The position numbers and the translations under genes are program-made. The notes below the pieces were generated by a model. The model worked only from the letters and a program-made list of their open reading frames with translations. It made no database searches and had not been told where the DNA came from. A stretch of 18,229 bases of DNA from CAIWXH01 sp964555675 (lineage in GTDB: Bacteria > Chloroflexota > Chloroflexia > Chloroflexales > Chloroflexaceae). This document shows, piece after piece, positions 6,683 through 14,639 of this stretch. Position 1 is the stretch's first letter. Each line of letters begins with the position of its first letter. Where the stretch lies: the NCBI GenBank assembly GCA_964555675.1, contig CAZKTU010000126.1:1-18229 (forward strand), read 5' to 3'.

Positions 6683-6970
6683 GCAACGCAAGACGCAAAA
6701 TAAGACAGAAGGAATGCGGCCCGCGGCCTCAGAGCTCGCGGACACCGCCTCGCTGGATGCAGCTGCGCAAGCCTCCTCGCCCTTTCTGGGTGGTAGAGAC
6801 GGCAGGCATCGCGCAGACTCCCTGGTCGTTGTGACAAGGGCGAAGGCAGCATCCCCGGCCCTCGACGCAGTAGCCGGTGTACGCCCACGCCCCCGTGGGT
6901 GGCGAGACGCGACCACCCCAGGCACAACCAGCTTCGGAGCGCGCACACGAGGCGTGACACAGGAGGGCGT

Positions 6971-7921
6971 ATGTCAACAAACGGCAGCCCGGCGAGCCAT
7001 CGGCCGCGGACGATCATCAGCGAACTCGAGACATTTCTAGCCGATATCCAGCGCGAGCACGGTCTGAGCAACAACACGATCACCTCATACCGCTGTGATC
7101 TCCGCACGGCGGCAACGGTCATCAACGGTCCGCTCGAGGCCGTCTCAACCTCCGAGATCAAGGACTTCCTCGACGGCCGCGACGAGCAGCCCGGCACAAC
7201 CAACCGGCGCATCGCCAGCCTTGGCCGCTTCTTCCGCTGGGCGGTCGGCCAGGGCATCATTATGCACAACCCGGTCGATCAGGTTGGCGCGCGCTACCAC
7301 GCCGAGCACCGCCCCCAGCCGATCGCCAGCGAGGCCGAGCGCCGCGCCCTCGACACGGCCATCGGCTCGTGCCCGCAGCCCTACCGCCTGATCTTCACCC
7401 TCCTGCGCGAGATCGGCGTGCGCACCGACGAGGTGCTGAACCTCAACGTCGGCGACGTGATCCTCGAGCCCGGGCGCGAGGTCCTGCTGGTCCAGGACAG
7501 CAAGAGCGGCACCAAACGCATGGTGGTGCTCACCCCCGACGCTATGCCGCGCAGCCTGCGCGGCCTGCGCAGCTGGGTGCGCGACATGGGCGAAGGCCTC
7601 ACCCCCGAGACTCCGCTCTTCCGCTCGTCGCGGGGCAACAGAGCCTCGTACGATACGCTCCACCGCCGCTGGGTGCAGGTCTGCAAGCAGGCCCGCCTGG
7701 TCGACATCGTCGACGGGCGCGAGATGCCTCGCTACACGCTGCACCACCTGCGCCACACGGCCGCCGCCGAGCTGATCGCCTTCTACCCCGAGCAGGTGGT
7801 CAGGCGCATCCTCGGGCACCGCGACCCGCGCAGCACGCGCCGCTACACCGAGATCGTTCACTCGAACGGCCATCCCAACAACGGCCAGAACCCGCCACGA
7901 CGCGAACAACAAGCGTCATAA
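6971..7921 (+). CDS. Tyrosine recombinase/integrase (XerC/XerD-like)
   Basis: A 316-residue site-specific recombinase. The ATG at 6971 follows AGGAGG by 4 nt, so an upstream in-frame start (6899) is not used. The N-terminal SAM-like DNA-binding domain spans about 13-100 (LSNNTITSYRCDLR, NRRIASLGRFFRW). The catalytic domain has every expected residue: Arg151 (GVRTDEVLNL), Lys178 (DSKSG), His258 and Arg261 (TLHHLRHTAA), His283 (LGHRD) and nucleophile Tyr292 (TRRYTEI). It is therefore likely to be active. It stands alone between an upstream operon and a strong terminator, with no phage or cassette genes beside it. It could be a chromosomal Xer paralogue or a mobile integrase; the size fits Xer-type enzymes. 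Confidence 0.92.
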   Translation: MSTNGSPASHRPRTIISELETFLADIQREHGLSNNTITSYRCDLRTAATVINGPLEAVSTSEIKDFLDGRDEQPGTTNRRIASLGRFFRWAVGQGIIMHNPVDQVGARYHAEHRPQPIASEAERRALDTAIGSCPQPYRLIFTLLREIGVRTDEVLNLNVGDVILEPGREVLLVQDSKSGTKRMVVLTPDAMPRSLRGLRSWVRDMGEGLTPETPLFRSSRGNRASYDTLHRRWVQVCKQARLVDIVDGREMPRYTLHHLRHTAAAELIAFYPEQVVRRILGHRDPRSTRRYTEIVHSNGHPNNGQNPPRREQQAS

Positions 7922-7933
7922 TCCCACCGATCA

Positions 7934-7970
7934 GGCCCCCTCTCCCACACAGAGAGGGGGCCTTCGTTTT
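7934..7970 (+). terminator. Strong intrinsic terminator after the recombinase
   Basis: GGCCCCCTCTC (7934-7944) pairs perfectly over 11 bp with GAGAGGGGGCC (7952-7962) around a 7-nt loop, followed by TTCGTTTT. It starts 12 nt after the recombinase stop. Confidence 0.92.
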
Positions 7971-7991
7971 GTCGGCGCGATCGGCCTATAA

Positions 7992-8825
7992 CTACGAGAC
8001 GCTCTCGCCGGCGAGCCAGCCCCGCAGCGCCTCCATCGTCGGCTCGTACCCGGGGCCGCGGAACATATTGTGGGTGGTGCCGGGCACAATCACCAGCCTG
8101 CCCAGGGCGGGGGCTAACTCGGCGCGTACCTCGTCAAGCCGGTCGAGGGGAAGAACGGTATATGCGGGGTCGGCGACCAGCACCAGCATGGGCACGGCCA
8201 CCCGTCCCAGGCGGTCGATCAGCTCCCAGCGGGCGGGCGGCGTGAAGAAGCCCGCGACCTGCTCGCGACGGCACTGCTCCATCGCCTCGGCCTTCCAGTA
8301 GACATCGCCCTCGAGCCAGGTCGGGTTCTTCGCCCCGATCGTCGCCAGCCCCGTCGCGGCCGGCTCGCCCACCCCCTCGAGATAGCCCGGTAGCACGCTC
8401 TCGGCGCGGACCGGGTCGATGCCCAGGGCCGGGTCGACCAGCACCACACGGGCGAGGGCCGCCCGGGCGGGGTGCTCGCCGCCCGCCAGGGCCAGGGCCG
8501 TGGCGCCGCCCCACGAGTGGCCGAGCAGCGTGACCTCGCGCAGCTCCAGGGCAGCCATGAAGCCCCCGACCAGGCCGGCGATCGTATCGATATCGTGGGC
8601 CTGGCTCATATCGCTCCGGCCGTGGCCGGGCATGTCGAGGGCGATTGGCCTGAGGCCGGCGGCGGCCAGGGCCGGCGCGACCCGCCAGAGGGTCGCGGCG
8701 CTGCTGGTGATGCCGTGCAGCAGCAGGGCCGGCGCGCCCGCGCCACCCCAGTCCAGATAGCTCAGGCGCGTGCTGCCCACCGTGATCGAACCGCGCGTCG
8801 CGGCGATGCGGTACCTGTCGCTCAT
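7992..8825 (-). CDS. Alpha/beta hydrolase
   Basis: A 277-residue single-domain hydrolase. It shows the oxyanion-hole motif LLLHGITSS (34-42), DMPGHGRSD (64-72), the nucleophile elbow GHSWGG with Ser104, a candidate acid at Asp219 (LVADPAY) and the catalytic His252 (GTTHNMF). This family includes esterases, lactonases, haloperoxidase-like enzymes and C-C hydrolases; the substrate cannot be read from sequence. The ATG sits 2 nt beyond the stop of the S10 peptidase gene, so the two are almost certainly co-transcribed and translationally coupled. Confidence 0.9.
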   Translation of the reverse strand: MSDRYRIAATRGSITVGSTRLSYLDWGGAGAPALLLHGITSSAATLWRVAPALAAAGLRPIALDMPGHGRSDMSQAHDIDTIAGLVGGFMAALELREVTLLGHSWGGATALALAGGEHPARAALARVVLVDPALGIDPVRAESVLPGYLEGVGEPAATGLATIGAKNPTWLEGDVYWKAEAMEQCRREQVAGFFTPPARWELIDRLGRVAVPMLVLVADPAYTVLPLDRLDEVRAELAPALGRLVIVPGTTHNMFRGPGYEPTMEALRGWLAGESVS

Positions 8826-8827
8826 GC

Positions 8828-10327
8828 TTAGTTCAGCCCTCCTGCGGCGCGCACAAATTCGACCAGGGCCTGGCGCAACTGGGCCAGCGATTGGCGGTGG
8901 ATGTACATCATGTGACCCGCCTCGTAGTAACTCACCGAGAGATTGCCCCGCAGGCTAGGGTCAAGCCCGAGGTGGCTGAGGGTGTAGTCGGTGGCGAAGT
9001 AGGGCGTCGCCAGGTCGTAGTAGCCGCTGGCGACATGGACGCGCAGGTGGGGGTTGCGCGTCATCGCCGCGCGCATGGTCTCGGCCACATCGATATACTT
9101 ATTCTCGTGGTCCGAGCGCCAGGGGTGTACGCGACCGGTGAGGATCTCGTAGGGCAGGTCGCTCTCGAACTTCAGGTCCGAGCGCACGTAGTCGTTGAGC
9201 GTGGCGGTGTAGGGTCCGATAATCGCCGTGAGGCTCGGGTCGGCGTCGGCCCGCTCGCCCGCCCCGTCACGGTCGATCCCCTTGAAGCGGCTGTCGAGGC
9301 GGCCCACAGTCCGCCCGGCCTCGCGCAGCAGCTCCTTGACGAAACGGTCGTCGCGGACGCGCAGGTCGCAGCGGGCGATATACTGAGGGCTCAGGCCGGT
9401 GTAGCGGGACAGTCGTGCGGCGACGCGCTCGCGCTCGTCGGCGGGCAGGGCGCTGCCGCGCAGCAGGGCGGTCGCATACTCGCCCAGGGCGAAGGCCTCG
9501 GCCTCGGCCAGGGTCGCCCGCAGGTCGCCCTGCAGCTCGGGCGGCAGGGCGTTATGGTAGAACGCGGCGGCGGTATAGCTGGGCAGAAAGAGCAGGTAGG
9601 GCAGATCGTTCCCGGGCTCGAACTCGAGGGTCTGGAAGTGCAGCACCGCCGAGATCAGCATGAGGCCGTTCAGGTAGAGCCCGTGGCGCTCTTGCAGGTA
9701 GCCGGCCAGGCCGGCGGCCCTGGTGGTGCCGTAGCTCTCGCCGGCCAGGAACTTGGGCGAGAGCCAGCGCCCGTAGCGCGTGGTGTAGAGCCTGATGAAG
9801 TCGCCGACGGCCTCGATGTCGCGCCTGAAGCCGTGGAACTGCCGGGCCGCCTCGCCCGGCAGCACCCGGCTATAGCCGGTGCTCACGGGGTCGATGAAGA
9901 CGAGGTCGGTCATGTCGAGCAGGGTCTGCTCGTTGTCGACCAGCCTGTACGGCGGGGGCGGCGGGTTGCCGTCGTCGTCCATGTGCACGCGTTTGGGGCC
10001 GAGCAGGCCCAGGTGCAGCCAGACCGACGACGAGCCGGGCCCGCCGTTGAACGAGAAGGTGACCGGGCGCGAGCGCCGGTCGGCCACCCCGTCGAGGGTG
10101 TAGGCCACGAAGAAGATCGCGGCCCTGGCCTTCTCGGCCTCGACCGTCGGCCCGCCCTCGCCGGCCTTGTCGGCCTCTTCGCGCAGCACGAGCGTGCCCG
10201 TCGTGACCGTATAGCGCAGCTCGCGCCCCGCCACGCTCACCCGGTGCTTCGTCTCAACCAGGCGATCAGTCGGGGGCTCGGCGTGCGCACCTGCGCCCTG
10301 GGCCGCCCCAGGTGTCTGCTCTGCCAT
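8828..10327 (-). CDS. S10-family serine carboxypeptidase
   Basis: A 499-residue member of peptidase family S10 (carboxypeptidase Y-like), which removes C-terminal residues from peptides. The substrate-binding motif FSFNGGPGSSS is at 91-101, catalytic Ser198 lies in LAGESYGTTR, Asp438 in SGYYDLATP and His472 in YEAGHMMYIH. All three triad members and the NGGPG loop are present. No signal peptide is seen: the N terminus is polar and Gln/Ala-rich, so the enzyme is probably cytoplasmic unless a start has been missed. No clear ribosome binding site precedes the ATG. It lies first in a two-gene unit with the alpha/beta hydrolase. Confidence 0.92.
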   Translation of the reverse strand: MAEQTPGAAQGAGAHAEPPTDRLVETKHRVSVAGRELRYTVTTGTLVLREEADKAGEGGPTVEAEKARAAIFFVAYTLDGVADRRSRPVTFSFNGGPGSSSVWLHLGLLGPKRVHMDDDGNPPPPPYRLVDNEQTLLDMTDLVFIDPVSTGYSRVLPGEAARQFHGFRRDIEAVGDFIRLYTTRYGRWLSPKFLAGESYGTTRAAGLAGYLQERHGLYLNGLMLISAVLHFQTLEFEPGNDLPYLLFLPSYTAAAFYHNALPPELQGDLRATLAEAEAFALGEYATALLRGSALPADERERVAARLSRYTGLSPQYIARCDLRVRDDRFVKELLREAGRTVGRLDSRFKGIDRDGAGERADADPSLTAIIGPYTATLNDYVRSDLKFESDLPYEILTGRVHPWRSDHENKYIDVAETMRAAMTRNPHLRVHVASGYYDLATPYFATDYTLSHLGLDPSLRGNLSVSYYEAGHMMYIHRQSLAQLRQALVEFVRAAGGLN

Positions 10328-10385
10328 AATGGGAGTACCAGTGTGTAGAGGCGGGGCATAACCTGCGGCCCCGGCACGGGGCTCA

Positions 10386-10394
10386 AGTATAGCA
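10386..10394 (-). promoter_or_regulatory. Extended -10 promoter for the peptidase/hydrolase pair
   Basis: The minus strand reads TGCTATACT, an extended -10 (TGn plus TATACT), about 59 nt before the S10 start codon and just beyond the end of the HerA-like gene. No consensus -35 is seen, which extended -10 promoters can tolerate. Confidence 0.45.
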
Positions 10395-10418
10395 CCTCGC
10401 GGGGGCAGGCAGGCGAAT

Positions 10419-12134
10419 TCAGTCCTGGAAGCAGTGGGGGTTGGCCCTGATCAGGTCCTCGGACGAACGAAAGCCCTGGAGCACCAGGGGCGTGCCGAGG
10501 GAGCCGAGGGCCACGATCGGCCCGGTGACCATGAAGGTGTAGCGGCCGGTGCGCTTGGGGTCGGGCAGCGAGCAGTAGCGGGCGAAGCCCTCTTTGCCCA
10601 GCTCGGTCTCGACGTACTCGCGGTCGGCGCCCAACTTGAAGCCCTGGCCGAAGACCTTCACCTGGAGCTGCCGCAGGATGGTCTTGTCGAAGTCGTGCAG
10701 GGTCTGGGTGATGAACAGCCAGCCCACGCCGTACTTGCCGGTCATGCGCACGCTCTGGGCCAGCAGGGTGCGCGTGCGCGAGCCGTCGGCGCTCTCGGCG
10801 GCGTGCTCGCCCGCAAAGAGGTGGGCCTCGTCGAGCACGACTAGGGCGTTGGACTGCTGGCCGCCGTTGAAGCCGCGGTGGATCACATGGCGCAAGCGTG
10901 TCAGGATCTCGTTCAGCAGGAAGTACGGCACGGCGTCGTGGGCGCCCTCTTGGCTGAACGAGAGCACCACCACCTCGTGGTCGCTGAGCACCCGCTGGAT
11001 CACCTGCGAGAGGGGCGCCCGGCCGCTATCGGTGCGGAACGCGGTCAGGGCCTCGGCCCAGACCCGCTTGAGGCGCGTCTCGTCGAGCTGGTAGCGCGCC
11101 AGCACATCCTGGGCCCGCTGGCCCTCGCCGGGGGTGGTGCCGGGGCGGCTGGCATAGATCACGTCGGCGAAGCGGGCCAGGTCCTTGACCAGCAGGGGCA
11201 GATCGGCGCCGCGCAGGTCGCGGATAGGCCGACGCTTGCCCTCGGCGTCGACCAGCTCGGCCAGCAGGCCGGCCAGGCGCTCGCTGGCCTCACGCTCTTT
11301 GCCGGCGCCCTTGAAGCCCAGGCTCTCGAACCAGCCGGCCCGCCGCAGGGTCTCGGTGAAGGCCTCGGGGCCTTCGAGGGCCACCTCGTCGGTGGTGATC
11401 ACCGTGACCTTGCGGCTCTGGCGCAGGCCGGTGAGCAGGCGCCTGATGCTGAAGTCGACCCGATGGTCGCCGGCGGCGAAGCGGTCGCGCCCGAACTCGC
11501 CTTGGGGGTCGAGCACCAGGATGCCCATCTGGGGGTTGGCGGCGAAGCCGGCCAGGATCTGTGAGGCCAGGATGGACTTGCCGCTGCGGGTCTGGCCAAA
11601 GATGCCCATCATCACGGCCTCGCCGAAGCCGCCGCTGTCGGTGCCGCCGAAGTGGCGCAGGGTCAGGGGCACGGGCAGCCCGTCGCCCGGCGAGGTGCCC
11701 GCGTAGAAGATGCCCGGCTCGGTGTGCACAAGGGCCTGCAGGGCCTCGGCCGTGGCCGGGAAGACGGGGGTGCCGCTTGGGGGCGGCGTAGAGAGGGTGG
11801 TGCGCCGGCGCACGCGGCCATCGTCCTCGAGCAGGAAGACGCCGAGGGCCGTCAGCTGAGCGCTGGTCAGGTCGCTCTCGCCCGAGAGGGCCGGCAGGGC
11901 GCCCTGGTGCTTGATCACCGAGCGGATCACCGGGTCTTCGTGCCACCGATTGCGCGTGACGATCCCGCCCAGCTGGCAGAGGGCCCGCTTGCGGTAGGCC
12001 TTGCCGTTGAAGCGCTCGACCACCTCGAAGGTGACCCAGGCGTGGTCGAGGGCCCGGTCGCGGGCCGTCTCGAGGATGTCGACCGTGAAAGCGGTGGTGC
12101 TATTCGGCGAACCAATGACGGCAATAGGCTGCAT
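10419..12134 (-). CDS. HerA/DUF87-type hexameric ATPase
   Basis: A 571-residue P-loop ATPase of the HerA/FtsK-like group, DNA-translocating motors that often work with NurA nucleases in end resection or with defence effectors. An N-terminal beta-rich region (about 1-130, HAS-barrel-like) precedes the motor. Walker A is GQTRSGKS (180-187), followed by LVLDPQGEF (206-214), which is typical of DUF87/HerA. Walker B is ALVVLDEAH (430-438), and a sensor-like stretch WLFITQTLHDF (472-482) follows. The C terminus (TGPIVALGSLGTPLVL) also resembles the family. No nurA or other nuclease gene adjoins it; the upstream neighbour on the opposite strand is a PAS protein. A near-perfect promoter lies 41 nt upstream. 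No ribosome binding site is obvious, so the start is moderately sure. Confidence 0.88.
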   Translation of the reverse strand: MQPIAVIGSPNSTTAFTVDILETARDRALDHAWVTFEVVERFNGKAYRKRALCQLGGIVTRNRWHEDPVIRSVIKHQGALPALSGESDLTSAQLTALGVFLLEDDGRVRRRTTLSTPPPSGTPVFPATAEALQALVHTEPGIFYAGTSPGDGLPVPLTLRHFGGTDSGGFGEAVMMGIFGQTRSGKSILASQILAGFAANPQMGILVLDPQGEFGRDRFAAGDHRVDFSIRRLLTGLRQSRKVTVITTDEVALEGPEAFTETLRRAGWFESLGFKGAGKEREASERLAGLLAELVDAEGKRRPIRDLRGADLPLLVKDLARFADVIYASRPGTTPGEGQRAQDVLARYQLDETRLKRVWAEALTAFRTDSGRAPLSQVIQRVLSDHEVVVLSFSQEGAHDAVPYFLLNEILTRLRHVIHRGFNGGQQSNALVVLDEAHLFAGEHAAESADGSRTRTLLAQSVRMTGKYGVGWLFITQTLHDFDKTILRQLQVKVFGQGFKLGADREYVETELGKEGFARYCSLPDPKRTGRYTFMVTGPIVALGSLGTPLVLQGFRSSEDLIRANPHCFQD

Positions 12135-12174
12135 GAACTTGTGTGCGGCACAAAAATGCTAAACACGCGTTCTG

Positions 12175-12202
12175 ATTATAGCAGGCTGGTATGCTATGTC
12201 AA
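12175..12202 (-). promoter_or_regulatory. Consensus sigma-70 promoter for the HerA-like gene
   Basis: On the minus strand a perfect TTGACA (12197-12202) and a perfect TATAAT (12175-12180) are separated by 16 bp. The -10 is 40 nt before the start codon at 12134. This is the closest match to consensus in the window. Confidence 0.82.
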
Positions 12203-12286
12203 GCCATGGGGTGTCAGGCTTTTTCCGAACGCCCATGCTGATCTAAAGGCAGTACTAATTCCCGGCTTCCCTGTACTGCACCTGTA

Positions 12287-12295
12287 TGGTAGACT
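12287..12295 (+). promoter_or_regulatory. Possible extended -10 for the PAS gene
   Basis: TGGTAGACT fits TGnTAnnnT and lies 40 nt before the ATG at 12335. TTCCCT at 17-bp spacing is a poor -35. The same 9-mer precedes the DUF4397 gene. Weak call. Confidence 0.32.
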
Positions 12296-12334
12296 AGCTT
12301 CCCGCAAACATTCTTGTACTGCGACGAGGCACTC

Positions 12335-13315
12335 ATGGCTTCCCCGAACCCCGACCAGGGAGGTACTTCGCCAGACCGCGAGGCAGTACTACAGACGCGC
12401 ATCGCCCAACTCGAGGCGCGGCTGCAGAGCCAGGCCGCTGAGATCGAGGCAACCTACGCCCTCCTCGGGCGCGAGCGCGCCGAACGGCTGCGCAGCGAGG
12501 CCGCCTTGCGCCAGGAGCAGCGCATCTACCAGGCGCTCTTCAAGCACTCGCCGATTGGTATCCAGATCTTCGACCGCGAGGGCTTCTCGTTGCGCCTGAA
12601 CGAGGCACAGCGCGAGCTGCTTGGCCTGCCCGACCTGGACTACGGCATCGGGCACTTCAACGCGCTGAACGACCCGCTGCAGATCGTCTCGGGCGTCGCC
12701 GAGACCTTTCGCCGGGCCTACGCGGGCGAGAGCGTACACCTGCTCGAGCAGATGGTCGACCTGGCCCTCAGCGCCAACACCTGGCAGACCGCCCGCGAGG
12801 TCGTCCACTACAACCAGCACCTCTTCCCGGTCTACGACGAAGAGGGCACGGTCGAGGCGGTGATCACCTTCAACGAGGATGTCACCGAGGCCTACACGAC
12901 GCGCCAGGCCCTCAGCACGGCGACCCAGCTGATCGAGGGCCTGTTCGAGCACGCCCCCCTGGCCCTGCAGATCTTCGACCGCAAGGGCTTTTCGTTCCGC
13001 ATGAACGAGACCAACCGACGCCTGCTCGGCGTGCCGTCGCGCGACTACGGGATCGGCGAGTTCAACGCCCTGACCGACCCGTTTATGATCGCCCAGGGGC
13101 ACGCCGCCCTCTACGCCAAGGCCTACGCCGGCGAGGTCGTGCGCATGCCCATCCTCTACGTCGACTTCGACGACCCGACCAACACCTGGGGCACGGGCCG
13201 GCGCACGGCGCGCATCGAGCAGATCCTCTTCCCCATCCTCGACGACGACGAGAACGTGACCGCGGTGGTCTCGTGCACCCTCGAGGCGATCGCGGGCCAG
13301 GAGGAGACGCCCTAG
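12335..13315 (+). CDS. Tandem double-PAS domain protein without output domain
   Basis: A 326-residue protein. GAGG lies 5 nt before the ATG, so an earlier in-frame TTG (12314) is not chosen. Residues about 14-66 are a charged, heptad-like coiled coil. Two PAS domains follow (about 67-187 and 203-318). They are strikingly alike: KHSPIGIQIFDREGFSLRLN against EHAPLALQIFDRKGFSFRMN, then DYGIGHFNAL against DYGIGEFNAL, and AYAGESV against AYAGEVV. This points to an internal duplication. The protein ends just after the second PAS, with no kinase, GGDEF, HTH or other effector. It probably signals by protein contact through the coiled coil. Ligand and partner are unknown. It is divergent from the HerA-like gene and convergent with obgE, 13 nt apart. 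Confidence 0.87.
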   Translation: MASPNPDQGGTSPDREAVLQTRIAQLEARLQSQAAEIEATYALLGRERAERLRSEAALRQEQRIYQALFKHSPIGIQIFDREGFSLRLNEAQRELLGLPDLDYGIGHFNALNDPLQIVSGVAETFRRAYAGESVHLLEQMVDLALSANTWQTAREVVHYNQHLFPVYDEEGTVEAVITFNEDVTEAYTTRQALSTATQLIEGLFEHAPLALQIFDRKGFSFRMNETNRRLLGVPSRDYGIGEFNALTDPFMIAQGHAALYAKAYAGEVVRMPILYVDFDDPTNTWGTGRRTARIEQILFPILDDDENVTAVVSCTLEAIAGQEETP

Positions 13316-13328
13316 GCGCCGCCCGGCC

Positions 13329-14639
13329 CTACTCGAAGCGCAGACTGTCCCACTCGAGCTCGGTGTCGCCGACGAAGACGATATCGCCCTCTTGCAGGCC
13401 GGCGCCGATCAGCGCCTGGCTGATACCGGTCGCTTCGAAGACACGCTGCACGCGGTCGACGGCCTCGGCCTGGTTGAAGTTGGTCATCTTCATCAGACGC
13501 TCGATCTTGACGCCACGCACGCGCCAACCCTCGCCCTCGCGCTCGATCGCGAAATCGTTCTCATTCACCGTGGGCAGGGGCCAGGTCAGCGCCGGCTCTT
13601 CGGGATCGACGGGCGCGCGCATGGGGGCGGGCTGTTCGCGCAGAAGCGTCGCCACGCGCCGCAGCAGCTCATCGACGCCCTCGCGGGTGGCCGCGGCGAT
13701 CGCGAACAGATCCTCGGCGGGGACGTCCAGCTCGCGGCGCAGGCGCTGCAGGTTGGCCTGGGCCTCGGGCAGGTCGAGCTTATTGAGGGCCACGACCTGG
13801 GGGCGCTCGGCTAGCTCGGGCTGATAGAGCCGCAGCTCCTCGTTGATCTGGCTGAAGTCGGCGACTGGGTCGCGCCCATCAACGCCGGCCGCGTCGACGA
13901 CGTGGATGAGCACCCGCGTCCGCTCGACGTGGCGCAAGAAGTCGTGCCCGAGGCCGACGCCCGTGTGGGCGCCCTCGATCAGCCCGGGAATGTCGGCGGC
14001 GACAAAGCGGTCGTACTCGCCGACATCGACCAGGCCCAGGTTCGGCTGCAGGGTGGTGAAGGGGTAGTTGGCGATCTTTGGCCGCGCCGCGCTGATCACC
14101 GAGAGCAGGGTCGACTTGCCGGCGTTGGGGAAGCCCACCAGACCGACGTCGGCGATCAGCTTCAGCTCGAGCTCGAGGGTCAGCTCTTGCCCGGGCTCGC
14201 CCAGCTCGGAGATGCGCGGGGCCTGCCGCACCGAGGTGGTGAAGTGGGTGTTGCCGAGGCCGCCGCGCCCGCCGCGGGCCGCGAGCAGGCGCTGCCCGGG
14301 GCGGGCCAGGTCGATCTCGTAGGCCTCGCCATTGACTGTGGCCCGGATCACCGTGCCCGGGGGGACCCGCACCTCCAGGTCTTTGCCCTGGCGGCCGTGC
14401 ATGTTGTTCTTCTGGCCATTGCCGCCCACCTCGGCGTTGAACTTGCGCTCGTAGCGGAAGCCGAGCAGCGTATTCAGGCTCGGGTCGGCCACCAGGTAGA
14501 TGTGGCCGCCGCGTCCGCCATCGCCCCCATTAGGGCCGCCGCGGGGCACGAACTTCTCGCGCCGAAAGGTGGCAGCCCCGCTGCCGCCCTGGCCGGAGCG
14601 GATCACAATCGTCGCGCGGTCAAAATAGTCTTCAGCCAT
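13329..14639 (-). CDS. obgE: Obg-family GTPase (ObgE/CgtA)
   Basis: A 436-residue ribosome-associated GTPase that acts in 50S maturation and stress control. The glycine-rich Obg fold occupies about 1-159 (FVPRGGPNGGDGGRGG, GGRGGLGN). The G domain has G1 GFPNAGKS (169-176), G2 around NYPFTTL, G3 DIPG (216-219) and G4 NKLD (286-289). A C-terminal OCT-type domain (about 350-430, with FNQAEAVDRVQRVFEATG and LQEGDIVFVGDTELEW) is present, as in Gram-positive and Chloroflexota forms. The start at 14639 has no visible ribosome binding site. It lies downstream of tatA on the same strand with a terminator-like hairpin between them. Confidence 0.97.
   Translation of the reverse strand: MAEDYFDRATIVIRSGQGGSGAATFRREKFVPRGGPNGGDGGRGGHIYLVADPSLNTLLGFRYERKFNAEVGGNGQKNNMHGRQGKDLEVRVPPGTVIRATVNGEAYEIDLARPGQRLLAARGGRGGLGNTHFTTSVRQAPRISELGEPGQELTLELELKLIADVGLVGFPNAGKSTLLSVISAARPKIANYPFTTLQPNLGLVDVGEYDRFVAADIPGLIEGAHTGVGLGHDFLRHVERTRVLIHVVDAAGVDGRDPVADFSQINEELRLYQPELAERPQVVALNKLDLPEAQANLQRLRRELDVPAEDLFAIAAATREGVDELLRRVATLLREQPAPMRAPVDPEEPALTWPLPTVNENDFAIEREGEGWRVRGVKIERLMKMTNFNQAEAVDRVQRVFEATGISQALIGAGLQEGDIVFVGDTELEWDSLRFE

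Larger units (their letters stand above)
6506..6970. other. 465-bp leader region of the recombinase gene
   Basis: No supported gene. The first 80 bp are GC-rich with no clear terminator for the response regulator. Bases about 6590-6715 form a sharply AT-rich island with palindromes and a promoter (listed separately). From 6720 the sequence is GC-rich again and holds a hairpin, CCCACG-CCCC-CGTGGG (6884-6899), some 75 nt before the recombinase start. A promoter at 6654-6682 would give an untranslated leader of about 280 nt, unusually long for a recombinase. Confidence 0.55.

Noticed and set aside
6681..7040. A possible 119-residue protein in the leader of the recombinase.
   Set aside because: Its ATG overlaps the -10 box, so it would lie upstream of the transcript start. 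It has no ribosome binding site and overlaps the recombinase start in another frame.
6971..7921. The recombinase as part of an integron or integrated phage.
   Set aside because: No cassette array, attachment-type repeat pair or phage gene adjoins it in this window; all neighbours look like ordinary chromosomal genes.
8891..10348. A 485-codon open frame antisense to the S10 peptidase.
   Set aside because: The minus strand has the complete S10 triad and NGGPG motif; the plus-strand product is low-complexity and has no ribosome binding site.
12201..12224. AAGCC...GGCTT followed by TTT on the plus strand as a terminator.
   Set aside because: The stem is only 5 bp with an 11-nt loop, it overlaps the consensus -35 of the HerA-like gene, and no plus-strand gene precedes it.
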